Of a DNA stretch of 60,084 bases, positions 1 to 7,959 are shown in pieces. The DNA is from a bacterium. Its GTDB lineage: Bacteria > CAIWAD01. The notes beneath the pieces were generated by a model. That model did not search any database, was not told the DNA's origin, and worked only from the letters and a program-made list of their open reading frames with translations. Each line of letters starts with the position of its first letter. The stretch's first letter is position 1. The DNA is taken from the NCBI GenBank assembly GCA_030685015.1, contig JAUXWS010000020.1:1-60084 (forward strand), read 5' to 3'. The position numbers and the translations under genes were made by a program.

Positions 1-2
1 TG

Positions 3-665
3 ATCCGGACTTTCTGGGAGGACCGCGCAGAGCTGGACCTGCGGCCCTGTGCGCTGGAGGAGGCGATGCGGGAGGAGCGCCTGCCCGCCTGCGATTGGCT
101 GATCCTGGCCACGGACAACCACTCGTCCCGGCTGCGGGCGCTGGAGCTGTGGCGGCGCTGGGACTGCCGCCTGCTCAACCTGGCCACGGACATCCAGGTG
201 CGGGAAGGCGGCGCCCGCATGTGGGCGCGCGTCACCCTGCTGCCCCGGGACCGCAGCTGGTGCCTGGTCTGCGCCGAGGCGGTCAGCGCCGAGGAGGCGG
301 CCCGGGAAGAGGCGGGTCCAGACCTGCGCGAGCGCCTGCGGCGGGAAGGCTACCTGACCGGGGTGAAGGCGCCGGCTGTCTATCACTTGAACGGCCTGTG
401 CGCGTCCTGGGGGGTTGGCCTGCTGCATCAGGCCCTGTTGGACGGCGGCCTGGCCGAAGGGCGTGACCTCCTGCTCAACCCCGTCGACAGCCTGCTGATG
501 GAGGTGGAGCCGCCGGCCCGGGGCTGCTGGCACTGCGCCCCCGGCGAGGCCGCGGCGGCGCCGGACTCCCTGCCCAGGCTGACGCTGCCCGCGGGGCCGG
601 GGCGGTCCATGGAAGAGGGGCGCACCGCCCGCCGGGGGCCTGGCGGCGGCGCGCGCGGCTTGTGA
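3..665 (+). CDS. ThiF/MoeB/E1-like adenylyltransferase, C-terminal part (5' end outside window)
   Basis: The frame is open to the left edge, so the N-terminal half with the nucleotide-binding loop is missing. What remains looks like the second half of a ThiF/HesA/MoeB (ubiquitin E1-like) fold: a CDWLILATDNHSSR stretch matching the family's 'D.(V/I)..atDn..sR' strand and helix, then a strand ending in WCLVC, and a later CWHC. Two CxxC pairs are the usual structural zinc site of this family. Members adenylate the C-terminal glycine of a ubiquitin-like or sulfur-carrier protein. The last ~25 residues are Gly/Arg-rich and probably disordered. The Cas6-like gene follows within about 70 bases, so the two are likely co-transcribed. 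No carrier protein, E2 or JAB protease is visible. The family assignment is fairly safe; the substrate is unknown. Confidence 0.7.
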   Translation: MRTFWEDRAELDLRPCALEEAMREERLPACDWLILATDNHSSRLRALELWRRWDCRLLNLATDIQVREGGARMWARVTLLPRDRSWCLVCAEAVSAEEAAREEAGPDLRERLRREGYLTGVKAPAVYHLNGLCASWGVGLLHQALLDGGLAEGRDLLLNPVDSLLMEVEPPARGCWHCAPGEAAAAPDSLPRLTLPAGPGRSMEEGRTARRGPGGGARGL

Positions 666-737
666 GTGCAGGGGCGCTTTTCGACGTTCGCTTGGCCGAA
701 GGGCTCACCTGCCCGCGCCATCCATCGTGAGGACGCC

Positions 738-1733
738 GTGACACAAACCGACCTGCCCAACACCGATTCCGCCACGTGGAGCGATCTGACCACCCTGCCC
801 GTCTTCTCCTGCCGTGTGCGCCTGCGCTTCCGCACGGCGGGACAGCTGCCGCCCTTCAAGGCCTCCACCGTGCGTGGCGCCCTGGGTCACGCGCTCAAGG
901 GCCTGGTCTGCGAACAGCGCGGCCGCCCCACCTGCGAGGGCTGTCCCCTTGAACCCGCCTGTTCCTATCCATGGCTCTTCGAAGGGCGCAGTCCCCGGCC
1001 CAATCCCTGGTATCAGCAGTCCAACGCCTCGCCGCCGCTGCGTGTGCAGGTGCCGGACGAGGCCCTGGGCCAGGTGCGGCCCGGGGACGGCCTGGATTTC
1101 CGGCTGACCGTGTTCGGGGACGGCATCGCCTACACCGGTCTGTTGCTGCGCGCCATCGACGAAGTGGGTCAGAAGTTCGGCCTGGGGCGAGACCATTTGC
1201 GCGGCGCCGGCCACTTCCACCGCCTGCAGGTCGTGGACGAGGACACGGGGGAGCCCATCACCGACGGGTACAAGCTGCCTGAGCGGGTGCAGGCCCGGCC
1301 GCTGCGGGAACGCCTGCGCCGCCTGGAGCCGACTCCCTGGCGGCGCCTCCTGCTGACCACTCCCCTGCAGATGAAGCTGGGCGGGCGCCTCTGGACGGAT
1401 CCCGGCCAGATCCCGCCGCTGAAGGATTGGATCGAGTCCATCCAGCGCCGCCTCTATCTGCTCTGCTGGCACCTCGTGCCGGGCTTCGCCCTGGCGCCGC
1501 CCGCCGCCGTGCCGCCGGCGGGGCGCCTGCTCGCCTCCGACCTGCGCTGGCAGGAGTTGAACCGCTACTCCCATCGCGACGAGCAGTTGAAACCCCTCTC
1601 CGGCATGACGGGCTGGATCCTCTACCACGTGGACGGGACGGCGCTGGACGAGCTGCTCGCCGCCGCCGAGTGGCTGGGTGTGGGACGCCAGACAGTGATG
1701 GGTCTGGGGGAAGTCCAGATCCTGGACCGCTGA
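738..1733 (+). CDS. cas6: Cas6-type CRISPR pre-crRNA endoribonuclease (RAMP)
   Basis: The protein resembles the CRISPR-associated Cas6 family (PF10040 type), which cuts precursor CRISPR RNA within repeats. Visible marks are an N-terminal PPFKASTVRGALGHALKG segment, a Cys cluster (C..CEGCPLEPAC) followed by YPWLFE, a central GLGRDHLRGAGHF segment, and a C-terminal SGMTGW...GVGRQTVMGLGEVQI segment corresponding to the RAMP glycine-rich loop. I chose the GTG at 738 because GAGGA sits 4 bases upstream; an in-frame GTG at 666, right after the previous stop, would add 24 residues. No CRISPR repeats or other cas genes are visible, so any array must lie to the left or elsewhere. The neighbours, an E1-like enzyme and a NYN nuclease, are unusual for Cas6. 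Confidence 0.8.
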   Translation: MTQTDLPNTDSATWSDLTTLPVFSCRVRLRFRTAGQLPPFKASTVRGALGHALKGLVCEQRGRPTCEGCPLEPACSYPWLFEGRSPRPNPWYQQSNASPPLRVQVPDEALGQVRPGDGLDFRLTVFGDGIAYTGLLLRAIDEVGQKFGLGRDHLRGAGHFHRLQVVDEDTGEPITDGYKLPERVQARPLRERLRRLEPTPWRRLLLTTPLQMKLGGRLWTDPGQIPPLKDWIESIQRRLYLLCWHLVPGFALAPPAAVPPAGRLLASDLRWQELNRYSHRDEQLKPLSGMTGWILYHVDGTALDELLAAAEWLGVGRQTVMGLGEVQILDR

Positions 1734-1942
1734 CAGGCCGCTGCCGCCCCCACTCCCCCGCTGGAAACATGGCCAGTTGCCGCCTGCCCCGGGCCTGTCC
1801 GCGCGCCGTTCACATCTCCCTCGCTGATCCGGCGACGCCCATGGCGCACCCCGTAGACTCACCGACGTGGCAGTCCATTGAAAGGGACGGGATCCAGCCC
1901 CTTGGTTGTTCGCAAGGGAGCGACACACAAGAGGAGGATCCC

Positions 1943-2536
1943 ATGAAGACGCAGCGCGTGTTGGTGCTGGTGGACGAGGCCAATCTGACCTGCACGGTGA
2001 GGGGCTTCGACCGCTGGGTGGACTGGAAGCGGTTGAGGGACTACCTGGCCTGCGCCGAGGAGGGCCGGCAGCTGTTGGAGATGGCCGTCTATGTGGGCAT
2101 GCCGCCCACCCACCCCGACTTCAACGAGGTCGAGGACAAGAAGGACCGCTTCGTCTACTGGCTGGAGACCAACGGCTTCCTGGTGGTGACCCGGGAGGGC
2201 GTGCCGGCGCCGGCCAACGGCAACGGTGCGCGCGGACCGGGCTACAAGGCCAACGTGGATGTGCTGATGGCCATGGACGCCGTGTCCCTGGCGGCGGAGA
2301 TGCGCCCCGACGTGGTGGTCCTCGTCACCGGCGACGCCGACTTCGCCCCCCTGGCGCGCCACCTGCGGCGCAAAGGCATCCGCGTGGAGGCGGCGGGCAT
2401 CGAGGGCAGCATGTCCCGCGCCCTGCGCAGCGCCTGCAACGACTTCATCGACTTGGCGGAACTCCTCGCCGAGTTCCCGGGGGTCAATGGGCAGGAGGCG
2501 CCGGCGCTGGGCACCGCCGGCGGCCTCTTCGCCTGA
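1943..2536 (+). CDS. NYN-domain (LabA/DUF88-like) putative ribonuclease
   Basis: This 197-residue protein has the PIN-like NYN fold signature: VLVDEANL at the N-terminus, a central VDVLMAMDAV helix carrying an Asp, and VVLVTGDADFAPLARHLRR followed by GIRVEAAG. The Asp residues at these three places form the predicted metal-binding nuclease site. A GAGGAGG ribosome-binding site lies 5 bases before the ATG at 1943, which fixes this start over the longer upstream frame. It follows cas6 after about 210 non-coding bases. NYN proteins act on RNA in several settings. A link to Cas6 or to the E1-like enzyme is inferred only from position. Confidence 0.8.
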   Translation: MKTQRVLVLVDEANLTCTVRGFDRWVDWKRLRDYLACAEEGRQLLEMAVYVGMPPTHPDFNEVEDKKDRFVYWLETNGFLVVTREGVPAPANGNGARGPGYKANVDVLMAMDAVSLAAEMRPDVVVLVTGDADFAPLARHLRRKGIRVEAAGIEGSMSRALRSACNDFIDLAELLAEFPGVNGQEAPALGTAGGLFA

Positions 2537-2596
2537 GGCCGGCAACCTGCCCAGCACCCACGGGCATGCGCCGCCTTTGCCCCCTGGCCTTTCGGG

Positions 2597-4747
2597 TCAG
2601 GGGGCGGTCGTGCTCGGCTCTGGAGTCAGGGCCCCCAAGAGGCGGATGCTCTCGCCCTGGTGCAGAGGCGTACCGCCAAGACCCTGAGACGACATCTGGT
2701 CAAGAGTCTGCCGCACGGCCTCGCTGGGTGCGACACCCCGCGATAGCCGGTAGAAAAGCGTTTCAAGCAGCTGCTTTCGCAACGGGCCACTGGCGCCCAC
2801 GCGGCGGCGATAGGCCAGCACGATGCGGGCGCCGCCCAGCAGCGCCGCCATGGCCGGACCCAGGTCGTTCTCCGTGCAAGGATCCTGGACGGAACCGCTG
2901 TGGCAGCAATCCAACACGACCAGGCGGCAACCGGCGGCCTGTGCGAACAAGTCGCCCACATCCAGGCCCGCATCGGCTTGGTTGTGCTTGATCATGGAGC
3001 GATGGGGCTGCTGCGGATGGCTTTCCCCGTGGCCGGAGAGCAGCCAGATACCCGCCTGGCTGGGTTTCCGGAAGAACCGTGTGACGGCTTCCACTGACGC
3101 GAAATCGGCGGGAGGACCCGTTCGCCGGGACGGCGGCTCGACGCTCGATGAAAGCGGGCGGAAGAGCCAGTTCAGGTTGGGGCACTCCAGGATCAGGAGG
3201 CGCCCGCCCCACAACCCGTCCCCGTGGGGCAGGGCGTGCCAGGCGATGTCCTCGGCCTGGCCATCTGCGATGACGTGGATGGTTTCACCTGCGGGATAGC
3301 CTTCGAACATGAGTTGCCCCAGTCGCCCGCGGGAAGACAGGGATGAATCGTTGATCCAGTCCGCCGCCAGGGTGCGATGCTCCAATGCGCCACCGCCCGG
3401 CGCCGTGCGGATCAGGTGCCACTCCCGCTCCCCCTGGATGAGGCGGACGAAGGCCGGACATCCCGCCGCGAGGACGGAGTACTCCGGCAGGCGGGGCGGC
3501 TCCTGGACATGGACGGTCCCCTGATCCAGCTCCCGCTCCGGCTGGGACCCCAGCAGAATGGCCAGCAGCTGCTCCTGCAGGTGGGGCTTGGCCACCAGGT
3601 CCAGCACGTGCCGGTTGCAGGGGTGCTCGGCCTCGGTCAGGGCATGGTGCAGGCGCTGTTCGGGCGCTTGGCGGCGTGGAGCCAGACCGGGTGACAGCCA
3701 CAGGTCGGCATGGCGCTGATAGAGGGGCCGGGCGTGTTCATAGAGACCGCGATCCAGCCAATCCAGCCAGTCCAGCTGATCCGTGCCCAGGCCGTCCACC
3801 TGGTGCAGCCTCCGCATCAGGCGGTCCAAGCCGCGCCGCTCCCAATCGAGCCTGCGCAATCCCCGTCTGACGGCCAGGCGCTTGATAGCCGCCACGTGAA
3901 GCAATCCCGGGGCATGCAAGGGTCGGTTTGACAAGGCAAGAGCGAGGGCCTCCTCCTCCGGCATGGGCAGCAACCCGGGCCGATCTCCATCCCACGCCAG
4001 TTGCAGGCGGCAGCGCATGAAGAAAGCCCGGTGGAAGAGAGGCAGGCGGGCCTCCGCGGCGGGGCCGGGCAAGCAGCGCGCCAGGTCGCCCCAACGTGCA
4101 TTCCTCTGCAGCAGGTCGCAGGTCTTGCGGACCTGTTCCAGACGGAAGCCGGGCGCCAAGCGCCGCCCAAGACGCAAGGCCAGGCGCAGCGCATCTTCGG
4201 CCGTGGGCGCCGTCGTGGAGGAAGCCAGTTCGCCACGCGGATCGTTGACCCGGATGTCGGCGACCAGGCTGAGAACCTGGGCGCGCAGGGCCGTCGGCAA
4301 GCCCTCTTCCGCCAACAGGTCTTCCAAGCCATGCATCGCTTCGCTGTGCTGATAGCGGAAAGATTGCTGGCGGGCCTGCTCCAGCTTCAACAGCCACAAC
4401 CACGTGGACCGACGGTCGCCTTCGCCCGGCTGGGCGGCGGCCGCCAGAAGATCCCGCCCGGTTTGGAGCAGGTGTTCGGCGGCCCGGTGCCGGCGGCAGG
4501 TGGATTGGATGCGGGCGGCCCAGTAGGCTTCCAGGGCATGGCGGGGTGCGCTCGATTCCAGGCGGCGGCGGGCCTCCTGCGGCCGGCCGTCCATGAGCAG
4601 GCGGATGGCGGGCAACCACGGGTGGCCGCCGGGGGGGGGGCCTTGCCGGCTGGGTTCCACCCGGCGCAAGGCCAGGGCTTCCAGAACGTGCACGTGATCA
4701 GTGGACAGGGGGCAGCCCACCAATGGTTTGCCTGATGGCTTGATCAT
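2597..4747 (-). CDS. CHAT-domain caspase-like protease with N-terminal helical repeats
   Basis: The C-terminal third is a CHAT (caspase-HetF-associated) peptidase domain. The catalytic His is His573 in LLSGHGES and the catalytic Cys is most likely Cys615 in VLDCCHSGS. The later stretch with LETLFYRLSRGVAPSEAV is also typical of CHAT proteins. Residues ~50-400 are Leu/Ala/Arg-rich helical repeats, TPR-like, the usual substrate- or partner-binding part. The gene is last in a minus-strand operon and overlaps the preceding unknown gene by 50 bases if the ATG at 4747 is used. No good ribosome-binding site precedes this ATG; a GTG at 4693 is an alternative. A run of ten C in the coding strand (4631-4640) lies close to the 5' end. 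CHAT proteases act in conflict and cell-death systems, including with type III CRISPR effectors. Confidence 0.85.
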   Translation of the reverse strand: MIKPSGKPLVGCPLSTDHVHVLEALALRRVEPSRQGPPPGGHPWLPAIRLLMDGRPQEARRRLESSAPRHALEAYWAARIQSTCRRHRAAEHLLQTGRDLLAAAAQPGEGDRRSTWLWLLKLEQARQQSFRYQHSEAMHGLEDLLAEEGLPTALRAQVLSLVADIRVNDPRGELASSTTAPTAEDALRLALRLGRRLAPGFRLEQVRKTCDLLQRNARWGDLARCLPGPAAEARLPLFHRAFFMRCRLQLAWDGDRPGLLPMPEEEALALALSNRPLHAPGLLHVAAIKRLAVRRGLRRLDWERRGLDRLMRRLHQVDGLGTDQLDWLDWLDRGLYEHARPLYQRHADLWLSPGLAPRRQAPEQRLHHALTEAEHPCNRHVLDLVAKPHLQEQLLAILLGSQPERELDQGTVHVQEPPRLPEYSVLAAGCPAFVRLIQGEREWHLIRTAPGGGALEHRTLAADWINDSSLSSRGRLGQLMFEGYPAGETIHVIADGQAEDIAWHALPHGDGLWGGRLLILECPNLNWLFRPLSSSVEPPSRRTGPPADFASVEAVTRFFRKPSQAGIWLLSGHGESHPQQPHRSMIKHNQADAGLDVGDLFAQAAGCRLVVLDCCHSGSVQDPCTENDLGPAMAALLGGARIVLAYRRRVGASGPLRKQLLETLFYRLSRGVAPSEAVRQTLDQMSSQGLGGTPLHQGESIRLLGALTPEPSTTAP
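4631..4640. repeat. G10/C10 homopolymer inside the CHAT gene
   Basis: Ten consecutive G on the plus strand, that is ten C in the coding strand, at about codons 36-39 of the CHAT protease gene (PPP flanked by Gly). Tracts of this length near a 5' end are prone to slipped-strand length change, which would shift the frame and switch the protein off. The present length leaves the frame open. It could equally be a site of assembly error. Confidence 0.9.
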
Positions 4748-5489
4748 CCCCAGACAGCACGGCGTGCACGGCCCGGAGCCAGGGATCGCGGCTGGCCTCC
4801 ATCTCCGCCAGGTGTTCCTGGGGGGAAAGGAACTCCGGACCGGCCGCCCGCCTCGCCTCGTCCGCCTGCTCCGCCAGATGCTGGCCCAAGACGATCAACT
4901 TGGCCTGTTTTGACTGTCGCAAATCGTCCGGTACTCGTTCCACCAAGCCGAAGAACTTGTCGTGCAGGGCCATGTCCAGTGTCCGCGCCAGGGGCGCCAT
5001 GCGCAGGCTCGTCTGCACCAGGCGCAGGTTGCGCACATCCCGCGTGCTGGGCAAGCCCGTCGCCGGATCCAGGGGAATGGGCCATCCGCTGTCCCAGGCC
5101 AGGGTCGGCGGGAAGTCCTCCGCCTTTGGGCGGTCCGCCAGGGCCAGCACGCCCTTCCAAAACGCGCCAAGCAGTGGCAGGGCCGCCGGGGTCAGCTCGC
5201 CATCCAGTTCGGCCAGGTCACCGGCCAGGACGCTTTGGAAGTTGCTGAACTGGAGCAGCACGGGTTCCAGGTCGACCGGGACAAAGGGCGCCCACAGCAC
5301 CAGGTCGCTGTCCACCAGTTGATGGGCGCTGCCATCCGCCAGCGGCACCACGGTGACGGCCTCCAGACCGCAGGGCAGTTCCTCGGGACCGGTCAACACC
5401 AGCAGGCGGGGCACCAGGCTGTTGGCGCCATCCGCATCCCGGGGGATCCAGATTCCGCCCGGTTTGATGGTTTGGGAAGTGGTCGTCAC
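4698..5489 (-). CDS. Unknown protein encoded in the CHAT operon
   Basis: I do not recognise the family. The predicted product is 263 residues, soluble, Leu/Pro-rich, with Trp-containing segments in the first half (GGIWIPRDADG, LVLWAPFVPV) and a charged helical second half (DDLRQSKQAKLIVLGQHLAEQADEARRAAG). The GTG at 5489 is preferred because GAGGA lies 7 bases upstream and it follows the previous stop by 13 bases; a longer frame starting at 5618 would overlap the upstream gene by over 100 bases. The 3' end overlaps the start of the CHAT protease, so the two are probably translationally coupled. It may be a partner or a regulated target of the protease; that is inference from gene order only. 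Confidence 0.7.
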   Translation of the reverse strand: MTTTSQTIKPGGIWIPRDADGANSLVPRLLVLTGPEELPCGLEAVTVVPLADGSAHQLVDSDLVLWAPFVPVDLEPVLLQFSNFQSVLAGDLAELDGELTPAALPLLGAFWKGVLALADRPKAEDFPPTLAWDSGWPIPLDPATGLPSTRDVRNLRLVQTSLRMAPLARTLDMALHDKFFGLVERVPDDLRQSKQAKLIVLGQHLAEQADEARRAAGPEFLSPQEHLAEMEASRDPWLRAVHAVLSGDDQAIRQTIGGLPPVH

Positions 5490-5502
5490 GGGTTGATCCT
5501 CA

Positions 5503-6690
5503 TCAGTCAAGAGACGTGTGCCGGGGAACATCGATGGGTTGCCGACGGGCGCAGGCGAGCAGGCTCTCATACATCTTGCGCTGGTCATCTTGCATACTGA
5601 GCACTCGGCACAAGTCATTCAAAGCCGGCTGGATATGCCGTCTCCATTGCTCATCCAGCGCCCGCCAGCTGACTCCGAACTCGGGAGCAACCGACTTCAT
5701 GATGGTCGTCAGGGCGATCTTCTGATCTTCGCCAAGTAGTTGATTCTCCAGTTCAGGCACCACCCGCAACAGCAAGCGACGGTGCTCGGTGCGCATGCGC
5801 CGCAGGAAGTGGACCACGACCCGGTCCAGCTCTTCGTGCTCCCCTGCCCCCTCCGCGCTAGCCCCTGCATCTCGCCGGGCATTTCGAACGCCGTCCCCCG
5901 CCTCACCTGATTCATCCAGCGTTGGCTGTTGTCCAATCAATCTATCCCCCGGCTGCGGTTGGGACGATCCATCCTCGGAGCCGGAATGCAGCCAGGTCGA
6001 ATCCAAGGAGCTTGGCATGTGCATGAACGCCCCTTGGTAATCCAGCACGGTCATGAACTGCTGGCATTGGTGAGCCTGCAAGGTGAATTCGAAGGTTGTG
6101 TCGATGAACCCGTTCAGCCTGGCGCGCTCCACGTCCAATTCCGGCAGAAGTCCGTTGTCCAATTGACGGGCCAGGCTTTCCAGGTCCGCGTTGTACTTCG
6201 CGACCGGCAACGACCACGCGCTGGGCGCCTTCCATGGATCTCTGGCTTCCTCGATGGTCTGGTAGGTCGGTTGGGCCAAGATCTCCCGAATGCGTCGGTT
6301 GGCCGTCTTCCATCGCTCCTGAGTTCCCTGCTCATCAGGGATGATCTTGAGGCTGTTGCGCAGGCACTGGCGCAGATAGGCCGCCAAGCTAGTCTCGCGC
6401 TCCACGGCACTCCACTTGGAGACGTAATCCCGCTCGAAGATCTCACCCTGGAAGCGATGCAGGACACTTTCCATCAAGGCAAGCCAGGTGGGTGGAGAAT
6501 CGAACTCGATGTAGCGGGCCAACTGCACGTCCAAGCGAGTTGAACAAACCCCCCGGACCACCTGATGGCGCAGGGCCAGCAGCCAAGCGTTGTAGTCCGG
6601 ATCCGCCGCCCCCCCTGCGTCGCCCTTGGCCCGCCACCTCAGCCAAAGGGCATGGAGGTTCTGCTCATGTGCTGGGAGATAAGTGGGCAT
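5503..6690 (-). CDS. Unknown two-part protein, possibly a divergent sigma-like factor
   Basis: This 395-residue protein has a helical N-terminal part (1-230), an acidic Ser/Gly/Glu-rich linker (~235-295), and a basic helical C-terminal part (~297-395). The segment around SLAAYLRQCLRNSLKI resembles the region-2 helix of sigma-70 proteins ('.aYL...arN'). The C-terminal ALTTIMKSVAPEFGVSWRAL stretch could be a region-4-like helix-turn-helix. Both resemblances are weak and need a profile search. AAGGAT lies 8 bases upstream of the ATG at 6690. The gene overlaps the previous one by 26 bases and is followed after 12 bases by the next unknown gene, so it belongs to the CHAT operon. The disordered linker would suit proteolytic release by the CHAT enzyme, which is speculation. 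Confidence 0.65.
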   Translation of the reverse strand: MPTYLPAHEQNLHALWLRWRAKGDAGGAADPDYNAWLLALRHQVVRGVCSTRLDVQLARYIEFDSPPTWLALMESVLHRFQGEIFERDYVSKWSAVERETSLAAYLRQCLRNSLKIIPDEQGTQERWKTANRRIREILAQPTYQTIEEARDPWKAPSAWSLPVAKYNADLESLARQLDNGLLPELDVERARLNGFIDTTFEFTLQAHQCQQFMTVLDYQGAFMHMPSSLDSTWLHSGSEDGSSQPQPGDRLIGQQPTLDESGEAGDGVRNARRDAGASAEGAGEHEELDRVVVHFLRRMRTEHRRLLLRVVPELENQLLGEDQKIALTTIMKSVAPEFGVSWRALDEQWRRHIQPALNDLCRVLSMQDDQRKMYESLLACARRQPIDVPRHTSLD

Positions 6691-7093
6691 CGATCCAATC
6701 CTTCAGCAAATCGACCACTTGTTTGGCAATGTCGGGCGATGCTTGCGCGATGAAGCGCGGGTGCGACCAGGCCGCTTCCCAGGCGGACAGCTCCTGCCAG
6801 CAATGAACCAGCAGCAGGGAATCCCCCTCCAGTCCAGGCACGCTGCCTTCCGGTAGGTAGAGCACCCACTTGCGGCGCTTCGATCGTCCCTTGAGCGGCT
6901 CGCCGCGTTCATAACTCGACAAGGGCACGGCGCGCAACGCCGGCCCCGCCACGCCCATGGTGTATCCGGGCCGGTGATAGGCTTTCGCCTCCCGCTCGGC
7001 CATGCCGAAGGTGAAGAGCCGATCCGGCAGCCACCACAGGTTGTGGGGACGGAAAAAACTCTTCGCTCCTGGCGGCGGCGCATGCATGTCCAT
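6665..7093 (-). CDS. Unknown protein (142 aa) in the CHAT operon
   Basis: I do not recognise a family. The protein is basic and Trp-rich, beginning with a Pro/His-rich stretch (PHNLWWLPDRL), with a basic GRSKRRKWVLYLPEG strand and a C-terminal amphipathic helix (IAKQVVDLLKDWIDAHL). No signal peptide or membrane segment is seen. The ribosome-binding site is weak (GAGAA). Its 3' end overlaps the next gene by 26 bases, which indicates co-transcription and coupling. With the two small genes upstream it makes up the first half of the CHAT operon. Confidence 0.65.
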   Translation of the reverse strand: MDMHAPPPGAKSFFRPHNLWWLPDRLFTFGMAEREAKAYHRPGYTMGVAGPALRAVPLSSYERGEPLKGRSKRRKWVLYLPEGSVPGLEGDSLLLVHCWQELSAWEAAWSHPRFIAQASPDIAKQVVDLLKDWIDAHLSPST

Positions 7094-7183
7094 GATGGTT
7101 CTCGTTCGCTGTGTCCTGTGACGAGGGGCAAGTTAGCGAGAAACACGCAACGTCGCCCCCGCCTGCGTCCATCCCGCCCATGA

Positions 7184-7369
7184 TCACACCAACCAGCGGG
7201 CCAGCTTGTACACACCATAGCCCAACGCCACCGCGGCGGCCGCTGGGGCTGCCGTCACCAGCAGGGTCCCGGCTGCCATGCCACCCTCATGCCAGAAATG
7301 ATTGCCGTGATGAGTGTAGCCCGTACGCCCCGTGACGAGGTGGTCACCGATGCGGTAGCGGATGGACAT
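7184..7369 (-). CDS. Small putative membrane protein (61 aa) in the CHAT operon
   Basis: The product is only 61 residues. Residues 1-29 are polar and His-rich (GYTHHGNHFWHEGG), and residues ~33-60 form one hydrophobic Ala-rich helix (GTLLVTAAPAAAAVALGYGV) ending in a basic anchor. AAGGAG lies 8 bases upstream of the ATG, which supports a real gene despite its size. It lies 90 bases before the 142-residue protein in the same direction. A membrane-located small partner is plausible for a conflict system, but no function can be assigned. Confidence 0.55.
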   Translation of the reverse strand: MSIRYRIGDHLVTGRTGYTHHGNHFWHEGGMAAGTLLVTAAPAAAAVALGYGVYKLARWLV

Positions 7370-7471
7370 GCCTGCTCTCCTTCACTTCTGAAACGGCCCC
7401 TGCGACCGGTTCACCCAGGGCAAGGGGCCGGCGGGCAGTTTTTCAAACAGGCGGGTCGAATCCTTGTGTGC

Positions 7472-7825
7472 TCAGCCGGCATTCGCCGCATCACCCCGGT
7501 CAGACCCAGACTGGATGCGCCGGATCTGCCTGCTCCATCCCTCCTCGGTGCAGAAGAAGAGGGTTGTCGCCAGGTTGAGGCGGAACAGGGTCTCCACCGG
7601 GCACAAGGCGTGGGTGCCCAACAGGGGGACGCACTCCGGATCGATGCGCTGGACGCGGACGGCGCCGGGCACCGGCGGATCGTTGCTGTATCCGGGCGCG
7701 GCGGGCATGGTCGGGTCCGGCAGGATCGTGCAGGAATAGCCGGGCTTGGCCACGCGCCTGACATGGGCCAGGACGCGCTGCTTGCCACCCATCAGCATGC
7801 CGTGTTGATCGAATAGAAAGGCCAT
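7472..7825 (-). CDS. Unknown protein (117 aa), first gene of the CHAT operon
   Basis: A 117-residue protein of no recognised family, with a Pro-rich middle (LPDPTMPAAPGYSNDPPVPG) and three Cys. The ATG at 7825 is chosen because AAGGAG stands 8 bases upstream; the open frame extends further but without another site. A TATACT hexamer on the minus strand (7876-7881) could be the -10 box of the operon promoter, but no clear -35 box was found. It is the most upstream intact gene of the minus-strand set that ends with the CHAT protease; beyond it lie only mobile-element remnants. Confidence 0.6.
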   Translation of the reverse strand: MAFLFDQHGMLMGGKQRVLAHVRRVAKPGYSCTILPDPTMPAAPGYSNDPPVPGAVRVQRIDPECVPLLGTHALCPVETLFRLNLATTLFFCTEEGWSRQIRRIQSGSDRGDAANAG

Positions 7826-7959
7826 GGTCGACTCCTTGCTTTCACAATGCAAGGGGCTGACCGGTTGAGTTTTCAAGTATATTTCGGCTACAACGTGCGC
7901 CGGTTGGCTGGACCTGCTGTTTGTCTGCCAGTCAGGCTGTTTCACGATGGCGGTGGCTC

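Noticed and set aside
1-7000. Full CRISPR-Cas locus or craspase (type III-E)
   Set aside because: Cas6 and a CHAT protease are present, but I found no direct-repeat array, Cas7-11, Cas10 or spacer-like periodicity, so only the single genes are called.
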